Source of the DNA: Jaltomata sinuosa
Taxonomy: Eukaryota > Streptophyta > Magnoliopsida > Solanales > Solanaceae
DNA: 64,000 nt
Reading direction: 5' to 3'
Assembly (NCBI GenBank): GCA_003996215.1
Contig: QJPP01003107.1
Coordinates: forward strand, 62,001 to 126,000
Under the pieces are notes generated by a model. The model had not been told where the DNA came from and ran no database searches. It saw only the letters and a list, made by a program, of their open reading frames with translations. A program made the position numbers and the translations under genes. Positions 23,548 through 34,961 of this stretch are shown piece by piece (within the stretch, counting starts at the first letter, position 1; each line of letters opens with the position of its first letter).

Positions 23548-23700
23548 CAATTGGAATCAAGTTATAGCACGAAGGAAGAAATAAGAGATAGTTTCCTAAA
23601 GTCCTGTAGCCTCTGATGTCTCCGTACCATTACGCAAGACTCTAATAGACCCATTTTTGTATGACGAGATCAAAAAACTTAGGGCTCTGATATCATCTTT
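23548..23700 (-). other. G1 leader with primer binding site
   Basis: Collinear with the F leader (30457-30660, reverse complement). The PBS, read at 23695-23682 on the minus strand as TGATATCAGAGCCC, is one change away from the tRNA-Met PBS in F and lies 5 bases from the 5' LTR end. Confidence 0.82.
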
Positions 23701-23730
23701 TGTCATGACCTAAACCACTGCGAGTGACAC
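23701..23730 (-). repeat. G1 5' LTR, first fragment
   Basis: TGTCATGACCTAAACCACTG... is the reverse complement of F's LTR end (...GGTTTGGGTCGTGACA). It is cut after 30 bp by element A2. Confidence 0.8.
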
Positions 23731-25296
23731 TGATGTGCTGGGATTTTACGACACTTTCGACGCTTAAAACTAAGGATTTAGGGAAGTTCTTAAGTGTGTT
23801 TTGTTAGATTTAATGTCGTTTGTTAAATGTGCAGGGAAAAGTATTAAAAAGATAAAAAAAGACCAAAAAGCTGCAGTTTTCTGGGTAAAAAGACATGCCT
23901 CACAAGCATGGGATCTACCACAGCCCGTGGGAAAGGGCGTCAGAATGGACCAGAGAAACTTATAGGCAAAACCCTCTCCCACGTCAAGCCATGAAGGGAA
24001 TCAGTCCAGCCATAGGCTATCACACTTGACTGTGGGACTGGACCAGTGGAGATGAGGAGCAAAGTTAAGTCAGACAAGCTGCCACGACTCCCGCGCGAGC
24101 CACGATTGGATATCGCACAGCCCGTTAAAATGAGCCAGAGGCAATTGAAGATGTAAGTTATTATCTGATGAGCTGGTCACGATGGGCATGGCAACCATGA
24201 TGCCCCATTGCATTTGCCCATGGAAACAAGGTAGAGGGCCTAGAGACATAAAGTGAAGATTGTCCGACGGGCACCCACGACATCTGTCGCACCCACGACG
24301 GCCCATGGGACTTGCCCATCAAAACTGCCGCATCCAGCTTTCCTAGATTAGTTAGGATTTAGTCTGTTTTGTCTATAAATACCTTCCCTTAGGTTTTATT
24401 TCACATGTTATGCACTTGATACATATTGTTACAAATTATTTACATTTTGGGAGACATCAAAACACAGTTTTAAGGATTCAAAGATTGTTCTTGATTTGTT
24501 GAAGTGTTTTTGAGGTGTCAAAATTATCTGTTTTCTTTACTTTTCCTTGTAAGTTATAATCATGATCTCTTCATCTAATTTTGGTTATCTTCTTACAACC
24601 ATGAGTATCTAATCCACAACTAGGGTTGTGGGAACAATGAAGGATTAACGAAGTAGGAAAAGTACTTAGCAATTCTAGGATGGTGTTTATGCATGTATTG
24701 TTCTTCCCTTCGCTTTAATTGGTTTTTAACAGTTGCAAATGTTAGAACTCACCTTATTCTTACTTGACGGACCAAAGAGGTAATGAACAGGAAATGGATT
24801 TGTTACAATGGAGATTTGAAGCTATCAACCCTTATCTAATAGCTTGACCTTGTCTAGGAATAGCTAATTTGGGATCAAGGGTAAGGGTTAGTAAAGCCTA
24901 CACCCGTAGCCGAACCAAGGTGCGTGGTGAAATTCATCTATCTAGGGGACCAACCATTTAGGTGAACCTAACTTACCAATCTCTCATGCTAAGCACTAGA
25001 ATAGATTGCTAGTACAATTCTTACTAAGTTATGACCTCATGGGGAACACTACCCTAGTCACTTCTCTCATTGATTACAACACTTGAAACTGTTACTTGTT
25101 CGCATTTGAATTACGATTACTACTTGTTACTATAAACCCCCCTTTGAGGGAAATAAACGGTTAAGAGCGCGAATAAACATAGTTGACTCTAATCCTACTA
25201 TATTCCCTGTGGGATCGACCCTAACCTTGGTTAAATTTTATATTTGAACAACGACCATTTTATGCTTCTAAAAATAGGTGTAATTTGGGCGTATCA
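23731..25296 (+). repeat. A2 5' LTR
   Basis: Starts TGATGTGCTGGG. It has an array of GATGGGC/GCCCATG and CCACGAC words at 23885-24330, TATAAATA at 24374-24381, a hairpin at 24614-24631, and ends GGGCGTATCA. Confidence 0.85.
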
Positions 25297-25957
25297 AATT
25301 TTGGCGATGTATAAAATTTGGGCGTATAAAAGCCACCCGAATCTTGATAAAAGCAAAAATGTAACAAGAAAGGAGAATAAAGGAGGACAACTTTTAGGTC
25401 TGAAAAGGGAGAGTAAAGGGGTAATTGTAGTGTCAAGGAGGGCTCAGTCATTGTTACCCAAATATATCATTCTCGTCCCTAAGCCTACAATACAAGCCTA
25501 ACAAAGTCCTATAGTGATCTTAACCAAACTGTTTGAAAGACAAGGCATAGAAAATAAGATCAAGCCTATGGTATTGTGCATGTACAGCTTGAATTTCTTT
25601 GCGAAAGTGAGCGTATTTCCATTCCTTATTTGTTGAATGCATTTCTGTGAGAGCGAGACATCTTTATTATGAGGGCACCTAAGTAGATTATGATTTCTAA
25701 TTGATTGGTGTGAATGTATATTGTGTACGCTATCTTGCTCATGAATATCATATTGTCATCCATGGATCCTTTTTGTATTGTTTTGATAACTTCAATAGAT
25801 GCATTGGTTTTTGAACTGATATGGAGTTGGGGTATTGATTATGTGGATTGAACCATGTTGCTACTGTAGTTCCTAGTTTCCTTTTACTTAAGCATCATTT
25901 TAGTTTTTGTTATTGTTTGTTTCTTGAGGACAAGCAAACATTCTAAGTTGAGGGTGT
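25297..25957 (+). other. A2 internal remnant
   Basis: 661 bp with no gag, PR or pol. The PBS is reduced to TGGCG followed by unrelated bases. 25320-25450 resembles the purine-rich 3' part of element A's internal region. TAAGTTGAGGGTG (25944-25956) is the PPT. The rest shows the conserved leader-less 3' tail of Athila-type elements. Confidence 0.75.
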
Positions 25958-27441
25958 TGATGTGCCGGTATTTCACGGCAGTTTCAACGCTTAAAACTAA
26001 GGATTTTGGGAAGTTCTTAAGCGTGTTTTGTTAGATTTGATGTCATTTGTTACATGTGCAGGGAAAAGTATTAAAACGATAAAAATACCAAAAAGTTGCA
26101 GTTTTCTAGGTAAAAAGACATGCCCTACGGGCATGGGATCTACCACGGCCCATGGTAAAGGGCATCTTAATGGACCAGAGAAACTTAGAGGCAAAACCCT
26201 CTCCCACTTCCAGCCACGATGGGCGTCGGTCCAGCCACGAGCTGTCACACTTGCTTGTGGGACTGGACCAGTGGATCTGAGAAGCAAAGTCAAGTCAGAT
26301 GAGCTCCCATAACTCTTGTGAGAGCAACGATGGGACGTCGCACAACCCATCAAAATAAGCCAGAGGCAATTGAAGAAGTGAGCTATTATCCAATGAGCTG
26401 GTCATGATGGGCGTGGTAACCATGACACCCCATCGCATTTGCCCGTGGAAACAAGGTAGAGGGCATGGAGATATAAAGTGAAGATTTTCTGATGGGCACC
26501 CACGACAGCCCGTGGGGCTTGCCCGTCAAAACTACTGCATCCATCTTTCCTAGATTAGTTAGGATTTGGTCTATTTTGTCTATAAATACCTTTCCTTAGG
26601 TTTTATTTTGCATGTTATTATTGTAACCAAATCTTGAAGTATTCTTGAGGTTTTAAGATTTCCAGTTTTCTTTACTTGTTCTTGTAAGTTATAATCATGA
26701 TCTCTTCATCTAAATCTGGTTATCTTCTTACAACAATGAGTAGCTAAATCCATAACTAGGGTTGTGGGAACAATAAAGGATTAACGAAGTAGGCAAAGTA
26801 CTTAGCAATACTAGGATGATGTTTATGCATGTATTGTTCTTCCCTTCACTTTGATTGCTTTTTAACGGTTGCAAATGTTAGAACTCGCCTTATTCTTACT
26901 TACCGGACCAAGGAGGTAACGAATGGGAAAAGGTTTGGTTACAATGGAGATTTGAGGATATCAACCCTCATCTAATAGCTTGACCTTATTTGGGAATAGC
27001 TAATCTGGGATCAAGGGTAAGGGTTAGTAAAACCTACACCCGTAGCCAAACCAAGGTGCATGGTGAAATTCATCTATCTAGGAGACCAACCATTTTGGTG
27101 AACCTAACTTATTGATTTTGCATGCTAAGCACCAGAATATATTGCTAGTACAATGCTTACTAAGTTATGACCTCATGGGGAACACTACCCTAGTCGCTTC
27201 TCTCATTGATTACAACACTTGAAACTGTTACTTTATTACTTGTTCGCATTTGAATTACGATTACTACTTGTTACTATAAACCCCCCCTTCGATGGAAATA
27301 AATGGCTAAGAGCACAAATAAACATAGTTGACCCTAATCCTACCATATTCCCTGTGGGATCGACCCTAACCTTGGTTAGGTTCTATATTTAAACAGTGAC
27401 CGCTTTATGCTTCTAAAAGGAGGTGTAATTTGGGTGTATCA
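25958..27441 (+). repeat. A2 3' LTR
   Basis: TGATGTGCCGGT...GGGTGTATCA, with TATAAATA at 26581-26588, the palindrome words at 26100-26540 and a hairpin with one mismatch at 26749-26766. Confidence 0.85.
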
Positions 27442-28265
27442 GGCAGCCACATTAATCCCCCAGTGAGCAAACCAAGTACCCAAGTCAACACTTAACAAAC
27501 TAAGCAACTAAAACCAGTTTATCATTAATCAAACCAAGAATCATAGCTAAAAGTAAATAATATGAATCCGTATAGAAATAACCCCTAGAATCTAAAAGTC
27601 GTGTACCAATATATCTACATAAGTCTAAGATACGAGGATGCAACCCCAAAGTAAAAGTAGTTTGAGTCCGAACAATGGACTAGAAAGGATAGACAAATCC
27701 ATGGTAGCCTGAAAAAAGTAGCTCACCCTTAGATTCAAGAAACGCTCATGTCACAACTGAGGTCGTGTAGCCACTTCTAGAATATGTCCTATACTCAACA
27801 AAAGAAGAGCAAGTGCAGTATCAGTACACAAAAACAACAGTGTACTGGTAGGATCATCGGCCAACTCCAATATACAAAATATGAACACTTAACTAAAACT
27901 CAGTAAAGTAGGACAAAACATGTATAAACAAGTCAGTACTTATAACCCAAACTCTCAGTCCTCAACCTGACTTAGAAACCACATGATATATGTCCACAAC
28001 CACAACAATCATAATATATGCAACTCCATATGCCATTCAAGTGACCCGGACCACCCAAGGACCCTTAAGGCAATATCTATAGTGTTTAACATGCAATTAT
28101 GGTCTACACAAGAATCAACCCAGCATTTAAACATAACCACCCAGCCACTCATGGACCAATATGCAACAATTACATCACAAGAAACAAACCCAGTCTACTC
28201 ATAGAATAATCAAACGGAAACACAATAAAAAATATACCAGGTATGGTACCCGATACAACCATGAT
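27442..28265 (-). repeat. G1 5' LTR, second fragment (with TSD of F at 28261-28265)
   Basis: Reverse-complement match to F's LTR from about 30450 back to 29640 (for example TCATAGCTAAAA, AACCAGT, GGTACCCGA). It ends in ATGAT, the TSD duplicated at 37149-37153. Confidence 0.82.
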
Positions 28266-30456
28266 TGTAATAAACTATTCCATCGTTACGGGTAATCCAT
28301 TTGTGCAAAGAATCAGGTTAGAGAACTTCTGGGTTTGGGAGTTTGAAATTTCAGGATAGGCTAGTCTCAGATGGATTTGGAGCAAGGTATGGTCTAGGGT
28401 AATCCAGGAAAGGATTGCAAAATATGTATTAGGTTGATCTAATTTTTTTGTTAGCTAAGGCATTAAGAAGTCTAAGGTAATTTTTGGAAGTGCATTCGGT
28501 GAGTAGAACTCCTGATATCAAAGTTGATGTAAAGGGGTTAGTTTAGAATGTCAAGATTTGAAGTGTGTTATAAAATACACAACTTTAGGATAATTCTCTA
28601 GGTTCTGTTCCATGCCAACTACTATAGAAGTAGACACCGTGCTACCGTGATGACCGTTATAGTAGAGAAATTTCTGCTAAAGTGGAAGTCAAGGTGGTTA
28701 GCCTCGCCATAGTGCGTGGGTCCCACTATGGTATCTCTGCTATAGCAGTGTAGGGACCTCTATAGCAGAATAAGTTGCAGTTAATGCAAGAACTTCCCCA
28801 AAAATATTCAAAAATTATCAAGAACATTTTGGGGAAGGGCAGAGGTGATTTGGGCAATTTCAACTCGGATTTCCACCAAATTTCTTCCTAAAGGTAAGAA
28901 TTTTACTCCCCTACTACAGTACTTCGATTCCTGGATATTAGAATCATTAGCTATAGATTTAGTGGAAGGTTTGGATTGATCTACGAAGGTAGAACCTGGT
29001 GGAAAAGAGGATTTTAGGGTGTAGAATTCTTGCGTTGTGATTATAATTGTTCATTCATGATTAAAACATCATAATTTGCTTAATGTATCCGTACAAATGA
29101 TAGTTTTAGGTAAATTAATAGTGAGAAATCCCTAAGATCGGTGGAATAATCATGGTTTGGCCTGAGGATTAAGATTTGAGTATAATCTAGGGAATAATTA
29201 GGCCATTTAGATTAATTTTAGTTATGTGTAATTGTTTTTAGACCAAGGGCAAGTGAAAGCTTCGGGAAACATGAAGGCTCCGGTCTAGTGAGAGCTTTCA
29301 GGCTAAATTGAGGTAGGTGATGATTGTTATTTTCCAATTTACAATATGTATACATGGTAACTGTTTCTTAGTATTGCGTGTTTATTGTATGTTTTAAGGA
29401 ACAAAATTAGGAATGTCTACATTTCCAGTTATCAATCGTGTAAAATGAACTGTCTTATTGCTTGTTGGTTTACAAGTGTGTTTTCATTCATTATTGTTGA
29501 TTGTTGGATTGTGTTTGATATTTGGTTGGCTCGAATACCATGCCTGGTATAGGTTACATATATCGATTAATTCGGGTGCCACACCTAGTACAGGTTCTTT
29601 AATGGTTGGCTTAGGTACCATGCCTGGTACGGGATTGATTATAATTACTTGATTGTGCTTTGTTGACTGTTCCATGAGTGGACCGGGTTGTATTATTGAA
29701 TTATGATTGTTTCATAATGGCCCATAAGAGGCTGGGTGGATGTACTTAAATACGGGGTTGGTCTTAGTATGGACCGAGTTGCAAGATGAATTCTTAGGTG
29801 TTGTCCTAGGGATCCTTGGTTGGTCCGAGTTACTTAAAAAGGGTTGTCTTGTTGTATTGTTGTTGTGGTGGTGGTTGTTGGACCTGTTTCATGTAGTTGG
29901 TAAGCTAGGTGGACGACTTAGAATCTGGTTATATTGCTAGTTTGTTGATATATGTTTGTTCTGCCTTACTCAGCTGTAGTTAAATGTTTATATGTTGTAG
30001 ATGGAGCTAGCCAATAATCCTACCAGTACACTATGTGTTTGTGTACTGATACTACACTTTCTTTCCTTTTGTGAGTAAAGGAAATATTATGATGGCTGCT
30101 ATGCAACCTCAGTTATAGTCCCGATATTTCTAGAATCCAGGGCTGAGCTACTTCTTCCGGGCTACCATGGTTTCTTCTAGTATACTTCTGGTCCATTGTT
30201 TCAGACTTATACTTCTTGTTTTTGGGGTTTTTATCCCCGTACTGTAGACATTAGGAGATGTTTTGGTATACGACGTTCAGATTCTAGAGGTGTTTTCCAC
30301 AAGATCTTTATTATTATTATTTTAGCTATGAATGCTAGTTTAAATTAATGCAACTGGTTTTGAGCTGTTAGTTTCACTAAGTGTTGATTGAGTTATTGGT
30401 TCACTTATCCAGGGGTTTTGGGGTTGGTGTCGCTTGTGGCGGTTTGGGTCGTGACA
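28266..30456 (+). repeat. Element F 5' LTR
   Basis: TGTAATAAACTATTCC...GGTCGTGACA. It contains CTATAGCAG/CTATAGTAG-type palindromes (28615-28770) and three copies of the GGTACCATGCCTGGTAC-type unit (29535-29630). Confidence 0.92.
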
Positions 30457-30460
30457 AAGA

Positions 30461-30473
30461 TGGTATCAGAGCC
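30461..30473 (+). other. Primer binding site of element F (tRNA-Met)
   Basis: TGGTATCAGAGCC, 4 bases after the 5' LTR, is complementary to the 3' part of plant initiator tRNA-Met as in most Tekay-like elements. Confidence 0.9.
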
Positions 30474-30674
30474 CTAGGTTTATTGATCTCATCATACCAA
30501 AATGGGTCTTGTAGTGTCTTGTAGAATGTTACATAGACGTTTATACTTTTCTTCGAGAGGCTATAGGACTTTAGGAAACTATCACTTCCTTCTTCCTTTG
30601 TGCTATAACTTGATTCCAACTGGTATCTGCTGATACAAATTGGTATCTAACTTCTTTCACTCTTTTGTCCACAG

Positions 30675-31826
30675 ATGGTTAACACCAGATGTAATAGAGC
30701 GATAGCAAATATTCCAGTGGTAGGACAAGCAGCCAGAGGGCGAGGAAGGGGTAAGGGCAAGGGCAGAGGAAGAGCAATAACCGCCAGGGGTAAAGCTTAG
30801 ATAGTGGAAGAGCCAAGGACAGCGACCCCTCCCCCACCCTAGGATCCTGTTGAGGAGGAGGTTGAGGTTCAATTGAGGAGGGCACAAAGCAGGAGGGGGC
30901 AGCACCGGCTGGAGGTGCAGGCCTTCCCCCTATATCACCCGAGGTATTTCAGCAGGTGTAGGATTTTCTGAGTTGGTTGGCAGGTACTGGAGCCACCCCT
31001 ACTGGTATAGAAGATAAGGTTCCAAGCACTCAACCAGCTATTGTAGCGGCTCCTAGGATGGATGCGGTATCAGGTACTAACGCTTTCTTCCGTCTGATGC
31101 TAGTCCCTTTTATGACTGAGACAGAGCACGAGATGCAAACCAAATTCTTGAAATTGAAACCTCCAACATTTCAGGGTACAGAGAAGGAGGATGCCTTAGA
31201 GTTTATTCTGGACTTCTATGAGAGACTGCATAAGTTGGGCATTGTGCAGCAGTATGGGGTAGAATTAGTTACCTTACAGCTTCAGGGTGATTCCAAGTAG
31301 TGGTGGAGAGCTCATGTAGAGTGTCGACCATCAGCTTTGCCTCTGATGACTTGGGCATAATTTCATGCTCTGTTCTTGGAGAAATATGTGCCTTTGAGCA
31401 AGGTAACATGTCTGGTTTAGCCTATGAGGCTAAATTTCATGCCTTGTTATGTTATACTACTCAATATCTGGGTACTGAGAAGGAGAGAATTTGTCTGTAT
31501 ATTAAGGGTCTGAATACTGAGTGGCAGGTTTTGACTGTGCATATGACCTCGGCAGGGAAGAGTTTTAATGAGCCGACTTGACTATGTGAAGAAATTGGAG
31601 GGGGTCAGACAGGTAGGGCAGGCTAAGGTGTTTGACAAGAATTCTCGAAATGAAGGTAATTTCAGTGGTTCTTACTCCAGGTGGTCATCCAGGAGCCAAT
31701 CAGCAGTTTTCAGCTCCTACAGGCCAGGGGGATTCTTATACTTCTACTAGCAGGCCTACTCTTGACCATGGATATTTTCATTGTGGTGATCCAAGACACT
31801 TCAAGAGGGAGTTCCCTCATAGGTGA
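30675..31826 (+). pseudogene. Element F gag
   Basis: Opens at ATG 30675 (MVNTRCNRAI), a basic Arg/Gly-rich N-terminus. The capsid part (30977-31300) has GTNAFFRLMLVPFMTE and TKFLKLKPPTFQGTEKEDA and ends in a CAG to TAG stop just before WWRAHVE. 31568-31826 continues in two frames to a zinc knuckle, HCGDPRHFKREFP, in which a Cys is replaced by Phe. At least four stops and two frame changes. Confidence 0.8.
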
Positions 31827-31856
31827 TAGGAAATCAGACTCGGCAGCAAACCATGG

Positions 31857-32605
31857 TTGTGCTTCCGACAAGTGGAGGTGGCAATGGCAGGGGTCGTCCA
31901 CATGGTGGATGAGGTAATTTTTAGAGAGGCCGTGGGAATAAGGGGTAATAGTGGCACAAGCAGGGGAATAGTGCAGCCATTAAGAGAGGTTGCTCAGTTT
32001 GATGACAGGGCCCATTGTTATGTATTCCTAAGGAAATCTGAGGCTGAAGCATTGGATGTTATGATAACAGGTACAATTCTAGTATGTGACCTGATGACTT
32101 CTGTATTGTTTGACCTAGGTTCTACTTATTTGTATGTGTCTGTAAAATTGGCTTTGGTTCTAGATTTGGTTTTTGATATCCTTCATTCCCATATTCATGT
32201 TTCTACCCCGATTTGGGAGTCTGTGGTAGTAACCCATGTATATCGTACTTGTCCTATGGTTTTGTGGGTTTTCAGACTTGGATAGATTTGGTTATTCTAA
32301 ACATATTGGATTTTGATGTCATTTTAGGTATGACTTGGCTATCTCTATATCATGCTGTGTTGAGCTGTATTGCTAAGACAGTGACTCTAGATATTCTGGG
32401 TAAGGATAAGCTAGAGTGGGAAGGTGTGTACAGGCCTAAGCCGGCGAAGATTATATCCTTTATTTGGTCTAGAAAGTTAGTGGGAAAAGGTTGTTTGGCC
32501 TTCTTGGCCCATTTTCGGGATGTTAGTGTGGAGTCCTCTTTGATTGAATCAGTTCTGGTGATTTTTGAGTTTCAGAAGGTATTCCAGTGGATTTGTCTGG
32601 CATGA
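31857..32605 (+). pseudogene. Element F protease and linker
   Basis: FDDRAHCYVFLRKSEAEALD leads into a protease with SVLFDLGSTYLYVSV, where the usual Pro of DPGST is Leu (a C to T change), and LDFDVILGMTWLSLYHA. A frameshift lies near 32270 between these two parts. The following KIISFIWSRKLVGKGC region is the linker to RT. Confidence 0.8.
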
Positions 32606-33310
32606 CTCCGGATCGAGACATTGACTTATATATAGATTTAGAGATAGTAACTCGCCCAATATCTATTCTTCCTTATCATATGGCTCCGGCAGAATTGAGG
32701 TGGATCCCCAAAAGATCAAGTCAATTAAGAGTTGTGTCCATCCTGGCTTTGTGATAGAGTTTAGGAGTTTTGTGGGTCTTGCGGGCTATTATTGCAGGTT
32801 TGTCAAGAACCTTGCTTCCATTTCTACTCACTTGACAAGGTTGACTCAGAAGGAGGTACCTTTTCTTTGGTCTAACAAGTGTGAAGAGAGCTTCCAAAAA
32901 CTCAAGACACTTCTGACTACAGCTCCCATCTTATCATTGCCGGTTGTAGGTAAAGATTTAAATATGTTTTGTGATGCTTCACATTCGGGTTTGGGTATTG
33001 TGTTGATGAAGGACAGGAATGTTATATCTTATGCTTCCAGGTAGTTGAAGCCTCATGAGAAGAACTACCCAATCCATAATTTGGAGTTTGCAACGGTGGT
33101 CTTCGCGCTCAAGATTTGGAGACACTACCTTTATGGTGTCAAGTGTGAAGTGTTCACAGACCATCACAGCCTGCAATATGTGTTTACATAGAAAGATTTG
33201 AATCTGAGATAAAGGAGGTAGATAGAACTGTTGAGGGATTATGATGTGACCATCTAGTATCATCCAGGCAAGGCTAATGTGGTGGCAGATGCATTAAGCC
33301 AGAAAGCGGT
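32606..33310 (+). pseudogene. Element F RT remnant (core deleted) and RNase H
   Basis: After PYHMAPAELR-like coding (to 32699) the sequence jumps directly to VDPQKIKSIKS (thumb) at 32700. Relative to G1 about 585 bp, holding the RT fingers, palm and active site, are missing. The RNase H part is 32700-33044 (FCDASHSGLGIVLM...YASR), closed by CAG to TAG; beyond it VFTDHHSLQ-type coding has several further C to T stops within about 40 bases, ending near ADALSQKAV (33290). Confidence 0.82.
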
Positions 33311-34470
33311 TAGCAGGGGTAGTTTGTCTTATTTGGGAGTATCCAAATGACCCTCGGCTAGGGAGATTCGAGCTCTAGAATCAAAGTTTATGCAATTGGG
33401 CATCTCAGAATAGGGTGGGGTATTGGCCAGTGTTGAGGTTAAACCCACATTTCTGGAGGAAATCAAAACCAAACAATTTTAGGATGTACAGTTGAACAAG
33501 TTTTGGAATAAGGTAGTGTCCGGGGAGGCCCGAGATGACATATTAGATGTTGTTAGGGTATTGTGCTTTAGAGGGAGGATTTGTGTTCCTCGTGTTGATG
33601 ACTTGATACAAAATGTGATGTAGAAGCTTATGGCTCGCGGTACTCAATTCATTCAGGCATAATTAAAATATACTGGGACTTGAGGTGACTTTATTGGTGT
33701 CCTGAGATAAAGAGGGACATAGCTGACTATGTGTCTAAGTGTCAACATTGTCAGCAGGTTAAGTATGAGCACTAAAGGCCTGCAGGATTACTTCATAGGA
33801 TGCCCATTCCCGAATGGAAATGGGAAAGGATAGCCATGGATTTCATGGTAGGTTTTCCTAAGACCTTGGGAAAGTATGACTCTATTTGGGTCATCGTGGA
33901 CAGGCTGACCAAGTAAGCTCATTTCATTTCGGTCAAGGTGGATTATAATTCGCAACAGTTGGCTAATATTTATGTTAAGGAGATTATGAGACTGCATGGG
34001 GTGACACTATCCATCATTTCAGACAGAGGTACTCAGTTTACTTCTATGTTCTGGGGCAAGTTGCACAAAGAGTTAGACACCCAACTCACTTTCAGCATAG
34101 CTTTTCATCCTCAGATAGACGGTCAGTAAGAGAGGACGATTCATGTATTGTAGGACATCCTGAGAGCATGTGTGATTGATTTTGGGGGTCATTGGGACCA
34201 GTTCCAACTTTTGTATGAGTTCTCATAAAACAACAACTACCACTCCAGTATTGACATAGCACCATTTGAGGCACTTTATGGGAGGGGATGTTGATCATCC
34301 ATAGGGTGGTTTGAGGCAGGCGATGTGAAACCTTTGGGAGTTGACTTGGTGAAGGAAGCATAGGAAAAAGTGAGGGGTATTCAAACTAAGTTGCTGGCAG
34401 CCCAAAGCAGGCAGAAAGAGTATGCAAATTTCAAGGTAAGAGACATGGCATTTTAGGTTGGTAAATAAGT
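33311..34470 (+). pseudogene. Element F integrase
   Basis: The zinc domain (33600-33770) is badly eroded. The core is recognisable: IWVIVDRLTK (about 33883), IISDRGTQF (about 34013), DGQ followed by TAG and then ERTI (about 34120), and APFEALYGRGC (about 34260). It is interrupted by TAA or TAG at many positions. No function expected. Confidence 0.8.
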
Positions 34471-34471
34471 A

Positions 34472-34900
34472 TTGTTAAAGGTTTCACCAATGAAAAGGGT
34501 AATGCGATTCGGAAAAAAAGGCAAGTCTAGCCCTCGGTATATCGGTCCATTCGAGGTTCTCAAGATTGTAGGGCCAGTGGTTTACAGGTTAGCACTACCA
34601 CCCAGTTTGTATGAGGTCGATCTAGTCTTTCATGTATCCATGCTAAAGCGATACCATGGGGATGGGGAGTACATTATTAAGTGGGATTTGATTTTGCTAG
34701 ATAAAGATTTTCACTACGAGGAGGAGCCGATTGTGATTTTAGATCAGAATGTCCAGAAATTGAGGACAAAGGAAATCATATTGATAAAAGGTTCAATAGA
34801 AGCATCATCCAATTGAGGAAGCCACTTGGGGAATCGAGAAGGACATGTGGTACAAGTACCCTCACTTGTTTGAGGATTCAAGTACTATAATTTCTCTCTT
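34472..34900 (+). pseudogene. Element F integrase C-terminus and chromodomain
   Basis: MLKVSPMKRVMRFGKKGKSS, IGPFEVL, VFHVSMLKRYHGDGEY, then QKLRTKEIILIK. A one-base gain near 34788 shifts the frame out of the chromodomain, whose EEATWGIEKDMWYKYPHLF part can be read in the next frame (34811-34875). Confidence 0.83.
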
Positions 34901-34904
34901 GTAG

Positions 34905-34961
34905 CTCATCTTTTTCGGGTTTAATGATTCGGGGACAAATGATGGGTAAAATGGTATATAT
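34905..34961 (+). other. Element F polypurine tract region
   Basis: TTCGGGGACAAATGATGGG followed by TAAAATGGTATATA lies immediately before the 3' LTR. GGGGACAAATGATGGG is the purine-rich part. Confidence 0.65.

Larger units (their letters stand above)
23731..27441 (+). mobile_element. A2: Athila-like element with internal region collapsed to 0.66 kb
   Basis: Two LTRs (23731-25296 and 25958-27441), both beginning TGATGTGC and ending in GTATCA, flank only 661 bp. The internal piece retains a PBS start (TGGCG at 25302) and the distal GAGGACAAGCAAACATTCTAAGTTGAGGGTGT region; gag and pol are gone. The flanks GACAC (23726-23730) and GGCAG (27442-27446) could be a decayed TSD. The LTR layout (TATA box, hairpin, GTGGGATCGACCC near the end) matches element A, but overall sequence is much diverged. 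Confidence 0.85.

Noticed and set aside
26028..26312. ORFs on both strands in the A2 3' LTR (for example 94 codons at 26028-26312)
   Set aside because: GC-rich palindrome words give chance ORFs on both strands. Not present in the 5' LTR in the same form.
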